Shown piece by piece: positions 48,301 to 61,148 of a stretch of DNA of 64,000 nucleotides. Numbering within the stretch: the stretch's first letter is position 1; the number at the start of each line of letters is the position of its first letter. The position numbers and the translations under genes are program-made. Below the pieces are notes generated by a model. The model saw nothing but the letters and a program-made list of their open reading frames with translations, was not told the origin of the DNA and did no database searches. Source of the stretch: Gymnogyps californianus (taxonomy: Eukaryota; Chordata; Aves; Accipitriformes; Cathartidae); the NCBI RefSeq assembly GCF_018139145.2, contig NC_059500.1:58493580-58557579 (forward strand), in the 5' to 3' direction.

Positions 48301-51299
48301 TTTTTTGTCTGAATCTTTCTCTCTCTGATTGCCCTGGACTGTAGGGACAGCTCTGCCTGCAATTAGCAAAGCCTAGGAGCAGACCAGGACAACCTGCTTC
48401 CCCAGCATAAAGCCTTGAATCGTGCTATTGAAAAATACAGTCAGTTGTTGTTGCTATTGCATTTCACTGATATCATCATTTAGAGCCTTGTCTTGCACCT
48501 ACTGAAGAGAAAAGGCAAACTCCACCGCCTTCTGGGAACCCCCATGCTCTTCCAAGTTCTCTTTGAGATTGCTTTTTTTTCTCATTTTCCCCAGGAGATA
48601 TTAGTCTGTGTTATTACAGATTCACTACATCTATCTTGTTATCTTCATTTCAGTATTTCTGTCCTTTTTAGAGATCCCTTTACAAATATTGTTTGCACCA
48701 TCTTGATAGCAGCTTTCAATTCAGAGCAACAATGCAACCTCTTAATGAAATTTGTGCATCTATCTATTCTTGGATAATATTCATAATGAGCCCCAAACAG
48801 CTACCAAGAGAAAAAGTGAAGAATCTGAAGAGAAGAGAAACAGCAAAAATAAAAGATGAAAAGCAAAACTGTGAGAAATAATTGCACAGCTCTATTCACA
48901 CAATTAAAAAGCATATCCGAGGAAAACAGTTAAATTAGCTTACTGAGTGCTTACAGGAGTTTTAAAACTCTACTGTCAGTTCAATTAAAATAAAAAACCC
49001 TAACAACAGCACACTGATTTCTAAAGCAGATTACATTCTCCAGCAGCCTGAGATGGTCTCTGTGACACTGACAGCCACCTCCTCCTCTCCTCATCCTTTG
49101 GAGCATTATAGCCTACCTAGGATGATTTCAGACTGTCAGGGCTCAAACACAGCTGTTCCTTTTCTGGAAACCAAACAGCCCAGCCTTCCACTTTCTATGG
49201 CAACAACAGTGAGCCCTTCGCAATCTGACCTGCTGAGAAAAACCTGCTGTTAATTAAATGTTAATTGCCTTAATGCAGTCTGCATTATGTGGAAAAACGC
49301 AAGTTATTTTAATCTGTATTTTAAAGAAAACATCTGAGGCTTAAAATGCCAGGCAGAGGCACCTTATAAATTGACAGATATATATTGTTCTTGCCCCTCT
49401 GGTGTTAGAAGAGACTCTTATGAGTTTAATAGACACATTGTTCTGTTATTTTGCAGACTTTCAGGTAGCAACTGTTTCAGACAATTTAGTTTTATTTCTG
49501 TGAAAAACACAAATGCAGCATTAATAGCCAATTTTAAATTATATTAAGATGTATTTATTTTTTTATTACATCAATTATTTATTTTTATTCTGAAATACAT
49601 CAGAAGCCGGGTCCTTTCTAATTTCAGCAGACAGAGTGTGTGATTTGATTGAAGGATCTTGATTCCTGGATAGACACTAACGCCTTTGTGCTGCCCCCTC
49701 TGCGGTAGGCAGGTGCTGGTGCAACCATCCTCAGAGGGACTGTGCCACATGTGAATCACTGCCAGGACCCCCAAGGAAATAGGATTGCCCGCTTCCCAGC
49801 TCCGAGGGTTTCTCTAGAGCAACCTGCCTCCCTTCTGCAACCTGCTGCTTAAACAACTCACCTTCTCTTAAGCTACTTAGCACCTGGACAAACAGATGTC
49901 ATTACTGCAGCAGTTTTTCTGCCAGCTTGGCCCAGGCTCTGCAGAGACTTTCCACCCCTGAGACTGGGGTGATGGAGAAGGGAGGAACTAGAAAGCACAA
50001 AATCCTCTTTGGGATGACACAGTAACAACCTCTCCCGAGCTGCTTGCACTGGCCAAAATTCAGTTTAATGGCTGATAGACTCTCAGCTCTATTAACCAGC
50101 ATTTAGAGCTGGGAGATAGGTGACGGCTCGCTCCAGCCCCTGCACTGTCCCCACTTGCAGGGCAGTTGTGACTGCTTGGGTCTCCACAGGAGGAAGCTGA
50201 GACCCACCAAGAGCTGTGGGCATAGGGGTGGGAAAGGTTCCTGGCTGGGGCTGGCTGAGTTTATTGCACTGCTTTTCCTCCAGACCAAGTTTATTATTGT
50301 ATTTTACCTTACATGGACTGCTGCGAATGCTGTGATGGTCTGTGCAAGGCATTGCAGGTGATGCAACCGCAGAGTGCTTTGGTGATGTTGAAATTTGCTA
50401 AAGGAGCTATTTTCCCTGTGTTTGACATGTGTTCTTTTTTTGTCCTGATGCCAGCCATGGTGGTATCTGAGACTAATTTCTGAAATTTCACTGAAGACTG
50501 GCTTGAACTGTACCGTAACTTCTCTTCCACTCTCTTTCTTATAGAAATGCCAACATATGCACACACACAAAAAAAGAATTTGGTTTATTCCCATTTACAT
50601 TTCGGTGACTTGAGAAGCAGTGTGGATGAAACAAGGCACCCCACAATGGATGCTTGTGTAAAATCACTGATCATATACCTATGTTGCCCAAACTGTCTTT
50701 TGGGAAGAATAATTTGGGCAGGGGTGTGAAAGACAGACCTGACAGCACCAACCACAAATGTGTAATTCTCTCTCCTTTCCTTTTTTACTTATCTGCAGTT
50801 CGCAAAGGCAAAATATCAAAGTTGAATAACAGTAATGACGGGTCAACTTCTTTGCTGGTGCAAACGGGTGTAACATGCCGAAGCTGAAGAAGTTCCACTG
50901 GTTTACACCAGCAGCAAGCACTGCTTAAAATAAGCTGCATCCAAGCTGCAGTGGTCTCACAGGGATATGGGAGTACTGCTTCTGTGATTTGATGCAAAAC
51001 TATTTATAGCCTTAGAATTTAACCCCCTAGAGAGGAAGCTACCGGAGGGCAGAAGCCAGCGGAGGCAAGTACTGTTGGGGAAGCACCAGCACTGCCTGCA
51101 CAGCCCAGGGTCCCATCAAAACACAGAGCCGGCATCGGCGGGCACATCGATTTCCCAGAGAGCTGCCCCTCTCTCGACCACATCTGGATATGATCCCCAA
51201 TGTTTACAAAGCTGGGGAGTGTCTTAGTGTTTTTAGACTGTTATGTGCATTATTTTTCTAATCTTAAAGCTGTCCGTGTAGAGAAAAATACAGGACTTC
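45351..51299. other. Intergenic desert, segment 6
   Basis: No gene is recognised. It holds an AT/AC low-complexity patch near 48.04-48.08 kb and an AT-rich block at 49.24-49.57 kb with TTAATTAA and a TAATGCA/TGCATTA palindrome. Overlapping open frames of up to about 98 codons at 46.3-47.8 kb and 50.1-50.6 kb appear fortuitous. Confidence 0.6.
49240..49570. promoter_or_regulatory. Candidate non-coding regulatory block with homeodomain-type palindrome
   Basis: GTTAATTAAATGTTAATTGCC is followed at 49271-49287 by TAATGCA GTC TGCATTA, a perfect inverted repeat giving two opposed TAAT cores. The rest is AT-rich and unique, without open frames. The regulatory role is inferred. Confidence 0.3.
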
Positions 51300-51850
51300 A
51301 GTAACAGTTACCAACATGATTTGCTTTTATTACCTTTCTGTTCAAGACCCTTGTTTCCCCTTGTAGCATGTCAAATTGCCCCCAAAACCATATTATACAG
51401 CAGAGAAATGTTGTTCACACTTCACTGGCTATTGATTTACTTTATTTATTGGCACAAAATCAGCCTGAGATAAACATTTTGTCCCCCATTTCCACTATTG
51501 TAAGCGATATAGTTCACTGCGAGATAGGCAAACCCCAATGTGCTGGGTCACAATTCGACATGGCTTTCTAATCAATGTGTGAAAAATTACCTAATGAATA
51601 ATGGGTTGCACATTTCCACAAACAAATTAACCAGAGTGAGACTGAAACTAATGATTATATTTATCTAATGTAATTTCACATCTGTTACTAGAGCTAGTAA
51701 TTTTTTTTTTCTTCTTTCCATGGCGTCCTTAGAATTACAGCCCAGCTTTTGAGAGACAGACATTTTACATCCGTTTAAACAGATAATGTTCAGATTTATT
51801 AGATACATACTTTCAAAACCACAAAATATTTAGGGAGTTCGTTATTATTT
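51300..51850. promoter_or_regulatory. Candidate non-coding regulatory block containing copy 1 of the 37-bp repeat
   Basis: This unique AT-rich sequence carries many TAAT cores (CTAATGATTATATTTATC, ACTAGAGCTAGTAAT) and the 37-bp sequence at 51586-51622 that recurs at 53548. No coding potential. The texture resembles deeply conserved elements near homeobox genes. Confidence 0.3.
51586..51622 (+). repeat. 37-bp exact direct repeat, copy 1
   Basis: Begins ATTACCTAATGAATAATGGG and ends TTTCCACAAA. The identical 37 bases occur at 53548-53584, and the flanks of the two copies do not match. Confidence 0.95.
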
Positions 51851-52559
51851 TGCAGTACTTTGTGGGGGTTGAGCTGCCTTTTGAAACGCGGTGTGGTTCT
51901 CACACCGGAGCCGGGGCGCTCAGACTCACACCACCTCCTGTACAAGGAACAACAAAAGTGATTTTTTTCCAAATATACAGCCAGTTGAGATACACTCTGA
52001 TAATTTTTGCTGGAGTTAGGCTGACGTTATTCGCAGATGAAAAAGCACGACAGTGGGTAGGAACCTCACAGGCTCATTCTTTATCTCCTTTTTAAAGCAG
52101 ATTTGCGTCCTCCTGGTGAAATGATCAGTTTTGTAAAACAAATGTTCCCGGAGTCTGACTGTCGACTCCACATGGATTCAGTAAGCGCCTGGGGCCTGAT
52201 GCAGCGGTTGCTTCTCCGAATGGGTAAAGCAATTGGCTCTGCGGGGTTTACTTTCCACTAGGTGTTTTTAGTCTCCAGGCACATGAAAATGTTTTGCTTA
52301 GACCGTCAAGAGTGGCTTGGGCACCCTCCCTGGCCTCCAAAATATGAGGCATTAACTCACCTGCCTCTGTCCCTCTCCTAAGGGAAGTGTTTCAAAGAAT
52401 GGCTTGTAAGACGGGCCACCAGGGAAGGTGAAAGAGGACAATGCTGGGGTTTCCTCCCCTTAAAGCTGACTCACCTTGATCCCCATGGGGAATATAGAGC
52501 CCCCCTTGCTGCAAACACCTTCCTTCCTGCTGCTGGGGGTTGTATCTGCTCTGTCACAT

Positions 52560-53060
52560 CCGGCAGTTCGCAGTTGTCTTTAAAGTTGTTGCAAGAAAAC
52601 CAAAAGTCTCCAAATGATGTCACTACTTGAGTCAACATTATTAAACAATTTCACAACCTGTCTCAGTCGTGGTGGCAGCTTTCATAAGGATTTATTATCC
52701 AGAGAGAGAAGAAGGGAGGGGGCTGAGAGTGCGCAGAGGTTTGAAAGTCATTGTACCGAGAGTTTAATTATTGTATTTTTCACTGAAGTTGAAAGTATTG
52801 AGGAAAATCTAGCCAATTTCATATTACCTCATTTGATTAAAGAAGTTGTATGATTGTTCCGAATATGTAATTGCCATTCAGCACAGCTGAGCTGAAAAAA
52901 AGCTTTTTGACTTCACAGCCTTAATACTTGGCAATATTTAGTAGCCTCATTGGATTAGCCAAACAAAACTTAGAAAATGACACCAGCTTTATTGTGAAGA
53001 CATTCTGATAATTGATTTAGTTGAAAATTATGAGTAACTTAATGTGTATTTCTGTTTGGA
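52560..53060. promoter_or_regulatory. Candidate non-coding regulatory block
   Basis: This is AT-rich unique sequence with motifs such as ATGATGTCACTAC (CRE-like), AGTTTAATTATTG, TTTGATTAAAG, ATGTAATTGCC and ATAATTGATTTAG. It has no simple repeats and no credible open frame. It is one of the best candidates for a conserved enhancer by texture. Confidence 0.32.
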
Positions 53061-53547
53061 TTTGTTGGGAGGGAGGTGTTATTTTTTAGTAGTATACATT
53101 TTTCTTATCAACCTTAGGAAAAGTCTTCTATACAGCCATGTCTTATATGGGACCAGATGTAACTTCATGGGTGGATTTTCAAACCACAGGAAATAAAGCT
53201 TGACACAGTATCATGTTTATTACATGGAGAAATACATGCAGACATCCTGCAGTTGTGTGCCTTATAAGCCTCCAGTACCAGTTTGTATTTGGCTTCTTTA
53301 TTGAGAAGACTCTAAATGTGTACCACTACAATTTTTTTTTTAAACTGCAGATAGCCCTCATTCCCTTCAGTGCTGGTTCCAGAAATAAATGACCTTGTTC
53401 TACTCAGAAGCCTGTGGAACAGCTGAGGAACATTCTGTCTGTGTCAGTCGTAAACTGTTTGGTTACAAAGCAGACCTCTGGATCTCTTGTTTTGGAGACT
53501 TCTAGTTCCACCGACAGCATAAGAGGTGGTTCATATACTACTAGCAC

Positions 53548-53584
53548 ATTACCTAATGAATAATGGGTTGCACATTTCCACAAA
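53548..53584 (+). repeat. 37-bp exact direct repeat, copy 2
   Basis: This is identical to 51586-51622, at a distance of 1,962 bp. It directly adjoins the stop-codon end of the 233-codon open frame at 53585-54286. The neighbouring sequence looks unlike the AT-rich context of copy 1. Confidence 0.95.
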
Positions 53585-54286
53585 TCAAGCAGAGAAGCAG
53601 ACACTAGCAAGTGTCAGCCAGCCTGGTAATGGTTGAGCTGCTCCCTTCTGTGGTGGCATCTTCTGCAGTAGCTTGTTAACCCCCATCTGTGCAGTGAAGG
53701 ACCCTGGTGTAACACCTGAAGAGGAGTGTTTCTGACCTCCAGGGTGTGAATGGACTGGGCGAACAGCCGATGTGTCCATTCCAGCTGGAGTCAGCTCATG
53801 GAGATTGAGATAGATGCTGCCACTGGGGGAGGCAGGGAGGTGTTGGTGCGAGGTGTGTCCCTCTGCACTGGGGCGGCTGCGCATCTCGGCAGCCACTGCC
53901 TGGTTCAGGGGTAACTTTGGTGGAGTTCTGAGACATGTGGGACAGAAGCTGGAAAACAGTATGAAAACAGTGGGCAACATCCTAGCGATGAGCTCTTGTG
54001 TACCCACACTGCCCCAAACACTTGGTTGCCTAAATGTACCGTTCTTCCTAAAAAGCCTTTTCTTCCCTACCCTGAGTGTGATGGCTGTAGCATGTCCTGG
54101 GCTGCCACAGCCTGCAGAGGCCACACAGCAGGAGGGCTTTGAAAAGTTACTGCAAACCCAATCTATTTCTTTATTCCTAAGGACCACGTTGACAAGGACA
54201 AAGCAACTGTGAGCAGCCGTAGGTAGAGTTGTTTGGGGACTGAGCTCAGGGAAACATTTGATGGTTGCTGGTAACAAGCACCCCAT
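53585..54286 (-). other. Unidentified 233-codon open frame, ATG-initiated
   Basis: This is the longest ATG-started open frame outside the LTR, beginning MGCLLPATIKCFPELSPQ and ending LPGWLTLASVCFSA. I recognise no domain, signal peptide or repeat. It is cysteine-rich early and Pro/Ser/Gly-rich later. A 132-codon frame overlaps it on the opposite strand, which argues for chance openness in moderately GC-rich DNA. No CpG promoter, splice pattern or nearby poly(A) signal supports it. It could be a decayed repeat-derived sequence or a species-specific open frame. Confidence 0.2.
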
Positions 54287-57200
54287 TCAACATACTCACC
54301 CAGTTATTTATTTTTGCTTCTCCTTTGTCTAGTGCATTTGATTCAGCTAAAGCCACTTAGCCTAAGTCAGGCTCGCTCAGTCCTGGAGATATCACTCAAT
54401 ACAAACAATTCCTGTTTTTATAATAATTCACTGATTGCTGCACGGACTTTTGTTGCTGGAGAAAGTAGTGAACTCTGTTGACTGAAAGACACAAAGGATG
54501 ATGATAGGAACACAGTGCAGAGCTGTCCAGAGGGACTCGGAGCATATATATGGAAAGCACATATGGCAAGACAAACCAAGCATCAGCTTTTCTAGCACAT
54601 GCGGTCTGAGTTTCGCGGTCTGAGTTTCTCAGTCTGAGTCCACAAGGAGGTCACACTGGAGAGGCACGGCATGACTTCAGTCTCTGTGCCTTTTCATGGT
54701 AACCAGGCTGCACAGTTTGAGTTTCTCATTTTCCCTCTGGTAGAAATTTCTCACTGAGGGTTTTGACAATTTTCAAATAATGTCGTGGAGAGTCTGACAA
54801 CATGAAATGAGAGTAGAGCACAATGATGCAGTAAATAGTTACATTATTAGAAAGGCAGATGCTGGCATTGAAGCAGGGTTGTTGGCCTAAAAAAAATAGA
54901 TTAGGAGGGAGAAAATAGAAAAAAATCTGTGAGGTATCAGAAGCAGCTGATAGCATAATAACATTCATATGCAAGCAAGGTTTTTCTGTGGCAATGTGAA
55001 TCAGCTCACATGCTAATATGACCAGTAAATAAACCATAGTAAAATCCTAGAACTGATATTATTAGTCACCAAATACAACTCCAGGCCAGTGAATCATGTC
55101 TGGGACTGCATTTTGGACTTCAAGCCCTGGCACTGGATCCCAGTGTGCACGACAAAGTCCTGCAGCGGTGCCTAAGTCACACCCAGCCATCTACAGACAA
55201 CCTAAATTCAGCATAAACCTGGTGCTTTATATTCCCTATTGGCTTATTCTTGGCTCTCTTTAGAGTCCTCAGACATATGCCCTGAGTGAGCGCAGGGACA
55301 CTAGTGAAATTTAGGATATTTGAACATGCTGTGGTGCCTAAATTGAAGCCAGCAAGGAGTGATTTGAAGTAAGGCTGCTGCAGCCTGGTCCCCCACTTAG
55401 GCAATTGAGAGGAATGGGGTCTCCTCACCCTGCTGTGAAAGCCTGTCACCCTTCTCTTGTGCCTATCGTCCTGTCCCCAAATGACTATAAACTGCGGTCT
55501 GAATTCAGCCCATAAGAATAAACTTTAAGAGTATCTGAGGATTTTCTATGTGCCTCCAGGGTCCAATGGCCCATGCAACAACCTGAGAATCTGATATTCA
55601 GAGAGCCTGGGCACCAACAACTCCAGCATAAGGCTTGAAGAGTTTCAGGTACCACTGCCTTGAAAATCAGCCCCAGCTGCATTGATGCAGGCACCCAAAC
55701 CAACTGGGAATGTGTGAAAACATAAACCCACCTTTAGCAAATGTAGGAGTGCTGCTATAATCCTTGGTAAAGTCACAGTAAGTGAGAGCCACTTGTTCTC
55801 TAGGATAATGCTGTAAAGCAGAGCACTCAAAGAGCAATTCAGCAACTCAGGAACACTCTAGCTGCCATCATGTCAGCTGTCTGTGCTTAAATGCAGCACA
55901 TTGTAGGTCTCCACATCATGCTGCATTACAGATATTTCTCCACAGGAATGCAAAACTGAGAGAAATTTTCATGTGTTGCTTTCTTGTGCAAGGCAAGGCA
56001 GACTCAGAAGTAAGCAGAGGCATCCCATGCAGGTACTCCCAAGACAATATTAGTCTCTCAAAAGCTGTGGAAGTGATGGCCTGGCCCCATGCACAGTTAC
56101 TCTGGCCAGCGCGGCTTGGCTAGAGCCCAAGTGGGACTCTAAATGCCTTTGCCAGTCAAGCTGCTTCCCTGGGAGCCTCTCAAGAAACTTGTCCTGAGGC
56201 AAACAGGATGCCTTTGGGATTTTCTGCTGCTGCACAGACCCTGATACGAGGCAGGACCTATTAAAACTGCCCTGAGTACATAGAATGAGGAAGGCTTTTG
56301 ACACTAAACAATTTGCTGATGGGTCAAGTGCCAGCTCATCTGAATTTTTTCTGCCAGTTTGGAAATGAGAAGACCTAGATGTGACCTAGATGTATCAAAG
56401 TCATTTCTTGGAGGTTCACCAGTGGAGTGGCACACATGACGATGGCTGAAGGTGAGGGCGAAAGGCACAGCCAGGAATGGTGCGCTAAATTCTTTTTCAC
56501 CTGGTGTGATTCACACAGGTAATCACAAGAGTATGTGATGTGTCAAAATCCTAGAGGCATCAGTGAAAGCAGGAGTAGGCAGGTAGATAATCTTTTATGT
56601 AGAGGATCCCAAACTGCTTTACTCATAAATTCATTCTGAAGCTAGAGGTAAAATATAAGGATCAAGGTGAGATTTAAAGATGAGATGGGACTTTGTGGCT
56701 TGGTAGAAAGAGCATCTCTAGAATGACTGGGCAACTGCAACATCAAAGATGCCCAGGATCAGAGCAGTGCAATTAATGGGAAGAAGAGGTTTGTGTATTA
56801 GTAGAGACTTTGGACAGAACAAGTTGGGAGGATGTTATTTGGTAAAGAATAAAATTCTGAACTAGTTGTGGAGTTTGATAAGAAGCTAGTGAAGGTAACA
56901 AGAGGATTAAAATTGATGGAACTTGGCAGCCTACATTACTTTGAAGAGGAGGCTTAGGTACCAAGACACTTAGATGCTTTTCAAAAAAATACCTGCAACA
57001 CTGGATGCTTTCATTTAGCAAGTAATGGTGTAACCAGCTGCTGTCAGAGGTATAACATAAAGAAGGATATGTATGGAAGGCATCAACAAGTAACAGGCTG
57101 GCTTTATGTTTTGGGTGTAATTGCTTGACTACAACATCCATGAATGAAATCTACAGGTTTACACCCTACTGGAGAGGCTAAGAGAGGAGGAGATAATGAA

Positions 57201-60200
57201 TGAAGGGCTATTAGAGCAATCTATTGTAGACGGAACAAGAATCATGTCCAACAGAAATGAGAAAGGTCTGATTTAAGTGAGAATATGAACCACGTGATGA
57301 GTGGGTCAGAGGCAGCAGCTTCTTGCGTGAGATACGAAGAAAGGCCAGAGCAATTAGCTCATAACACAGGATCCCACATCCTTTAGAAAGCATCTCCATT
57401 GAAGCTGTCTCTACCTAGATGGGGTCCCTCAGAGTGCAGCAGCATTCCCCACCCCTGCAGGGATCTGTCTGGTCACAGCTCAGGCAAACACAAGCTTAAA
57501 AGTGCACAGGAGTTAAAGCAGAAAGGGCAAAGTGACAGTAATATAAAATATAGTGGAATTATCTTCGAGTATTTCTTATAGTAATTAAAATTTCAAGAAT
57601 AAAGTACGAGTCATTTATTTGCTACCGAGACCTGAAGATAAGAACACAAGCTGACAACGAATACAGTTGTGGGTGTTAATTACTGCTTATAATAGACACA
57701 AAGATTAGAGCCACCAACTGTACCAAGTGTAATTCTTTATTTAGTAATTTAATATTCTTCCCTGTTCATCTCAATGCATTTTTATATGTCTGACCTTCTG
57801 TAGACTTCTCATTTTGTTCTCCAGTTGAAAGAGCAAAGCTGGTTAATTTCTGGTGACATTTTGTGGCTGTGTAGCTGCTGAAATATCTTTTTAGACTCGG
57901 CTTTGTTTATAAATCTGAATTCAGTGGATATCTGCCTAGTGACACAAGCCTGTAAGCCGGGTGACATTGCTGAAATGAGAGCCCCCTCCCTCCCAGGGAC
58001 TCCCTGAGTGTGTCCTGGCCTTGGAGGCCCAAGGGACACCAAAGAGCACTGTGTAATGGCTGTAGCTGTGGCAAAGAACAGCTGGACCATGCTATGGCCC
58101 CTTTGAATATCACGTCTTCTACTCACCCGGCACATCATTGACTTACATTGACTGTGACTGTGGCACAACCAAATCCTATGGATACAATGACAAGAGGAGT
58201 CCTCACGTTACAGTTAAATCAAGTTTTGCCTGGACTGTGATGTAAGGCAGGAAGCTCACCATCACAGCCTTCCAGTATACAGGAATTTCATTATAAAGTA
58301 ATGTTTATGCCTTGAAACAGGGGATGGTGTTTCCTCTTAATTATTAGATACCAAAAATAGGGGAGGGCGCTCGTAGTCATTCTGGAATGCTCTTTAAAAA
58401 GTTAGCAAAAAAATAAACCTTAAAAGCTTGTAAAAGAGCCACAGGGAATCATAGCTGCCACTTAAATTATATTAAAGGGCAATAAATTGAAACCAGTAAA
58501 AAAGAAATGTGTCCTTACAGGGTGCATCGTCAGCTTATGAAATTCACTGTAGCAGGAGGTCAGTGAAAGAAAGTCCATAGTTTGTTTTTTTCCAAAGTAC
58601 TTTTTGGATCACTACCATGATACCATCACTACTCCAGTGCTGCGAGAAAAGGCTAATCAAACTTCATACTCTGAGGCACAAACTGTGTATGGGGGTCAGG
58701 AGAGAACGTCACCCTCACAGACAGTATATTAAGCATATTCTGCATTTTCCCTCTCGACCTTCGAAGGAGGGTAAGGATCTCTGCAGAATGGTTGTGTAAC
58801 CTCCAATGGCAAATCCTGCACAAATGCCTCTGGATTCCTTCCTCCTGGGGAGCGATTCTCCTCTGGCAGATTTCAAAGCTCGTAAAAGTGTAATTTTAGC
58901 TCTGAAAAATGTATTTAAGCATAAGCGTTGATGAACGATGCAATGTAAAGGTGAAGCAGAGCTCTTGAGCCTCAAAGATGGTCTCAGGAGAAGCTGAAGC
59001 AGGCACAATTTATTGGCAAATAAGAGAGGCGACCTCCCACCCATACCATTGTACAGCATCCCAGGTGGAAGACAAAGACGACCTCATCTGTGCACGAGCC
59101 CTGGCTGTGGGGAGTGTGAAGAGAGAGACACTCTCCTGCTGTTTTTTCCCTGAGGAGTAGAAGTAAATCTCACAGAGGGCCTTACGGGGCTATTAATTCA
59201 GCCCCTTGAGCACTACTCAAATAAAAGGATGACGGTTAATCAAAGAGAGTCCTCTACCACATCCCGGGCATGACCAGCCCCTCTGGCTCTTGCTGCTATT
59301 CTTGTTGTGATGAGGTGAAAAATTGAAACCATGCTGTCCCTACTCCCCCCGCTCCACCACCACCACCTCTGTTTTCCTCTCACAGCTGCATCACTGCCAT
59401 GGGTGATGATCAGTCCATGATGTTTAAAAGGAGCCTGTGGGTCCTATATCTTTTGGGGCAAATTCTGCTTCTCTGAGTTAAGCTATGACTGTCAGCTGTC
59501 TTGCCCAGAGATTCTGGGTACATCGCATGCATTCATAAAGTCAAACTGGCTCTCAGGCCCCAGCTCTTACCTATGGCTGGATGAGCCTATGTGGCACAAG
59601 CTGTGGTCAAACATTTGAATGCGGTCCGTGTGTGGTCCTCTTGCTTCTTTCAGAAAAGAGAGTTTACGGAATGGAGGAAAGCTTTCTGGCAGAACAATTT
59701 TGAGCACCAATCCCGCAAATCTTCACACATGTATCTGCTGAACTCACAGCCAGGTCAGCATGGGCTTTAAAGGCTGCTGGGCTTTGCTTCTTTGTCCCTT
59801 TTGTCCAAGCTGTAACTCTATTACGGCTATCAAACAGTTGAGATAGATCTGTGACATTACAGGATGCTGATTGCCAAGGATTCCTCTTCCTTTTCCTTTT
59901 ACAGCATTTAGATTTTTCCTATGTTTATAGCACACATGAGGGAAAAACTAAAATTCCTTTGTTCTCCCTTTCATCTCTATGCTGAAAGGCTAAACAGGCC
60001 ATGCTTCCCAGACCAACCGCTCTGAGCTCAGCCTTAATGGCAGGCAGGAGGTGGTCGCCTCCATGTCCGGGCTTGCTTTAAAAAAAAAAGGGATCTTAAT
60101 TCCAGCATTGGAAATGAAGAGGAGTTTGCTATTAGCTCTCATATTAATAATTTAGAAAATACATGCCCAATCACTTGTGTTCTCTCGGTTCTCTCTGAAC

Positions 60201-61148
60201 ACAGCTGCAAACTGCATTAGGTGCTAGGGTGAATGGATATATTTCAGATGAGGTATTTGTACTGAATTATTAGGGTAGTCTGTATTACAAAATTACTAAT
60301 AAACATTGCTTCTGGCTCAATTTAGCCTGAACTCAGTGAACCTAGCCAGTGGTGAGAAATCAAAAACTTCGAAATACCCGATGAATGAATCTAACTAATC
60401 AAGAAGCCCTGCAGGAAGTAGATGCCAGGATTAATGAGCCAGTGGTTTCACCATGCCATGCTGTTATTTCTTCACATAAATGCCCTCAGATGAGATTACC
60501 TTTGTCATGAAAAGGAGAAAAGGAAGGTTACATACTTTCAACTGACAGGTTAACTGCCATACCTCCATTACTGCAAGATACATTTTCATGTGCAGAGCTT
60601 TTTATTCTGAAAAATGAAAATTTAAAGACCACAACACAAATTAAACCACATTTTCATTTCTAGGAGCAGGGATCATTGCTGCTAGTACAATAATATAATC
60701 CGTGCTGCAATGTTATCTGATCCCTTGCCTTGCACAAACTTTCTTCTGATGTTAGTAATTGCTCAGTGAATGCAATCTCCTGCAGCAGGTAAGAGCAGAT
60801 TCTGCCTTCCACGGGGATTTGAGGGAAGGAAGAAAGGAGAGAGAGTGTCAAAGCATTTCATCAAGAGAGCAAATGAAAGGTTCAGTGACATTATCATTAT
60901 GTATATTCCTTAGACATTAGGGGTGATGTTGTGTTTAGAGGGAAGTAAACCTACATGGATATGTGCCGGTGTGGAAATGAATCCATATATACGAACGTAA
61001 ATCTCAGTCTCCTTACATGCTGGGTGGAATTGCTCAAAGCTAAAATGCACCCTAAGGTAAGCAAATAAGCCCAGCTTGTAACAGCCCCAGTGCCTGGTGT
61101 TAGCTACTTAGTCAGTAATAGGCTAATTGTTATTCAGCATAAATGTTC
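54287..61148. other. Intergenic desert, segment 7
   Basis: Nearly 7 kb without a recognised gene, apart from a 14-bp tandem repeat at 54601-54642. Frames of 103-122 codons at 54.7-57.1 kb and 57.8-58.2 kb match nothing known and lack splice or promoter context. An AT-rich block lies near 60.1-60.35 kb. Confidence 0.6.
54601..54642 (+). repeat. 14-bp tandem repeat, three units
   Basis: GCGGTCTGAGTTTC occurs twice exactly and is followed by a diverged third unit TCAGTCTGAGTCCA. It is a small, recent-looking duplication. Confidence 0.9.

Noticed and set aside
49690..49703. Another CTCF-like site (reverse of CCGCAGAGGGGGCA)
   Set aside because: The spacing inside the core does not fit the consensus without a gap.
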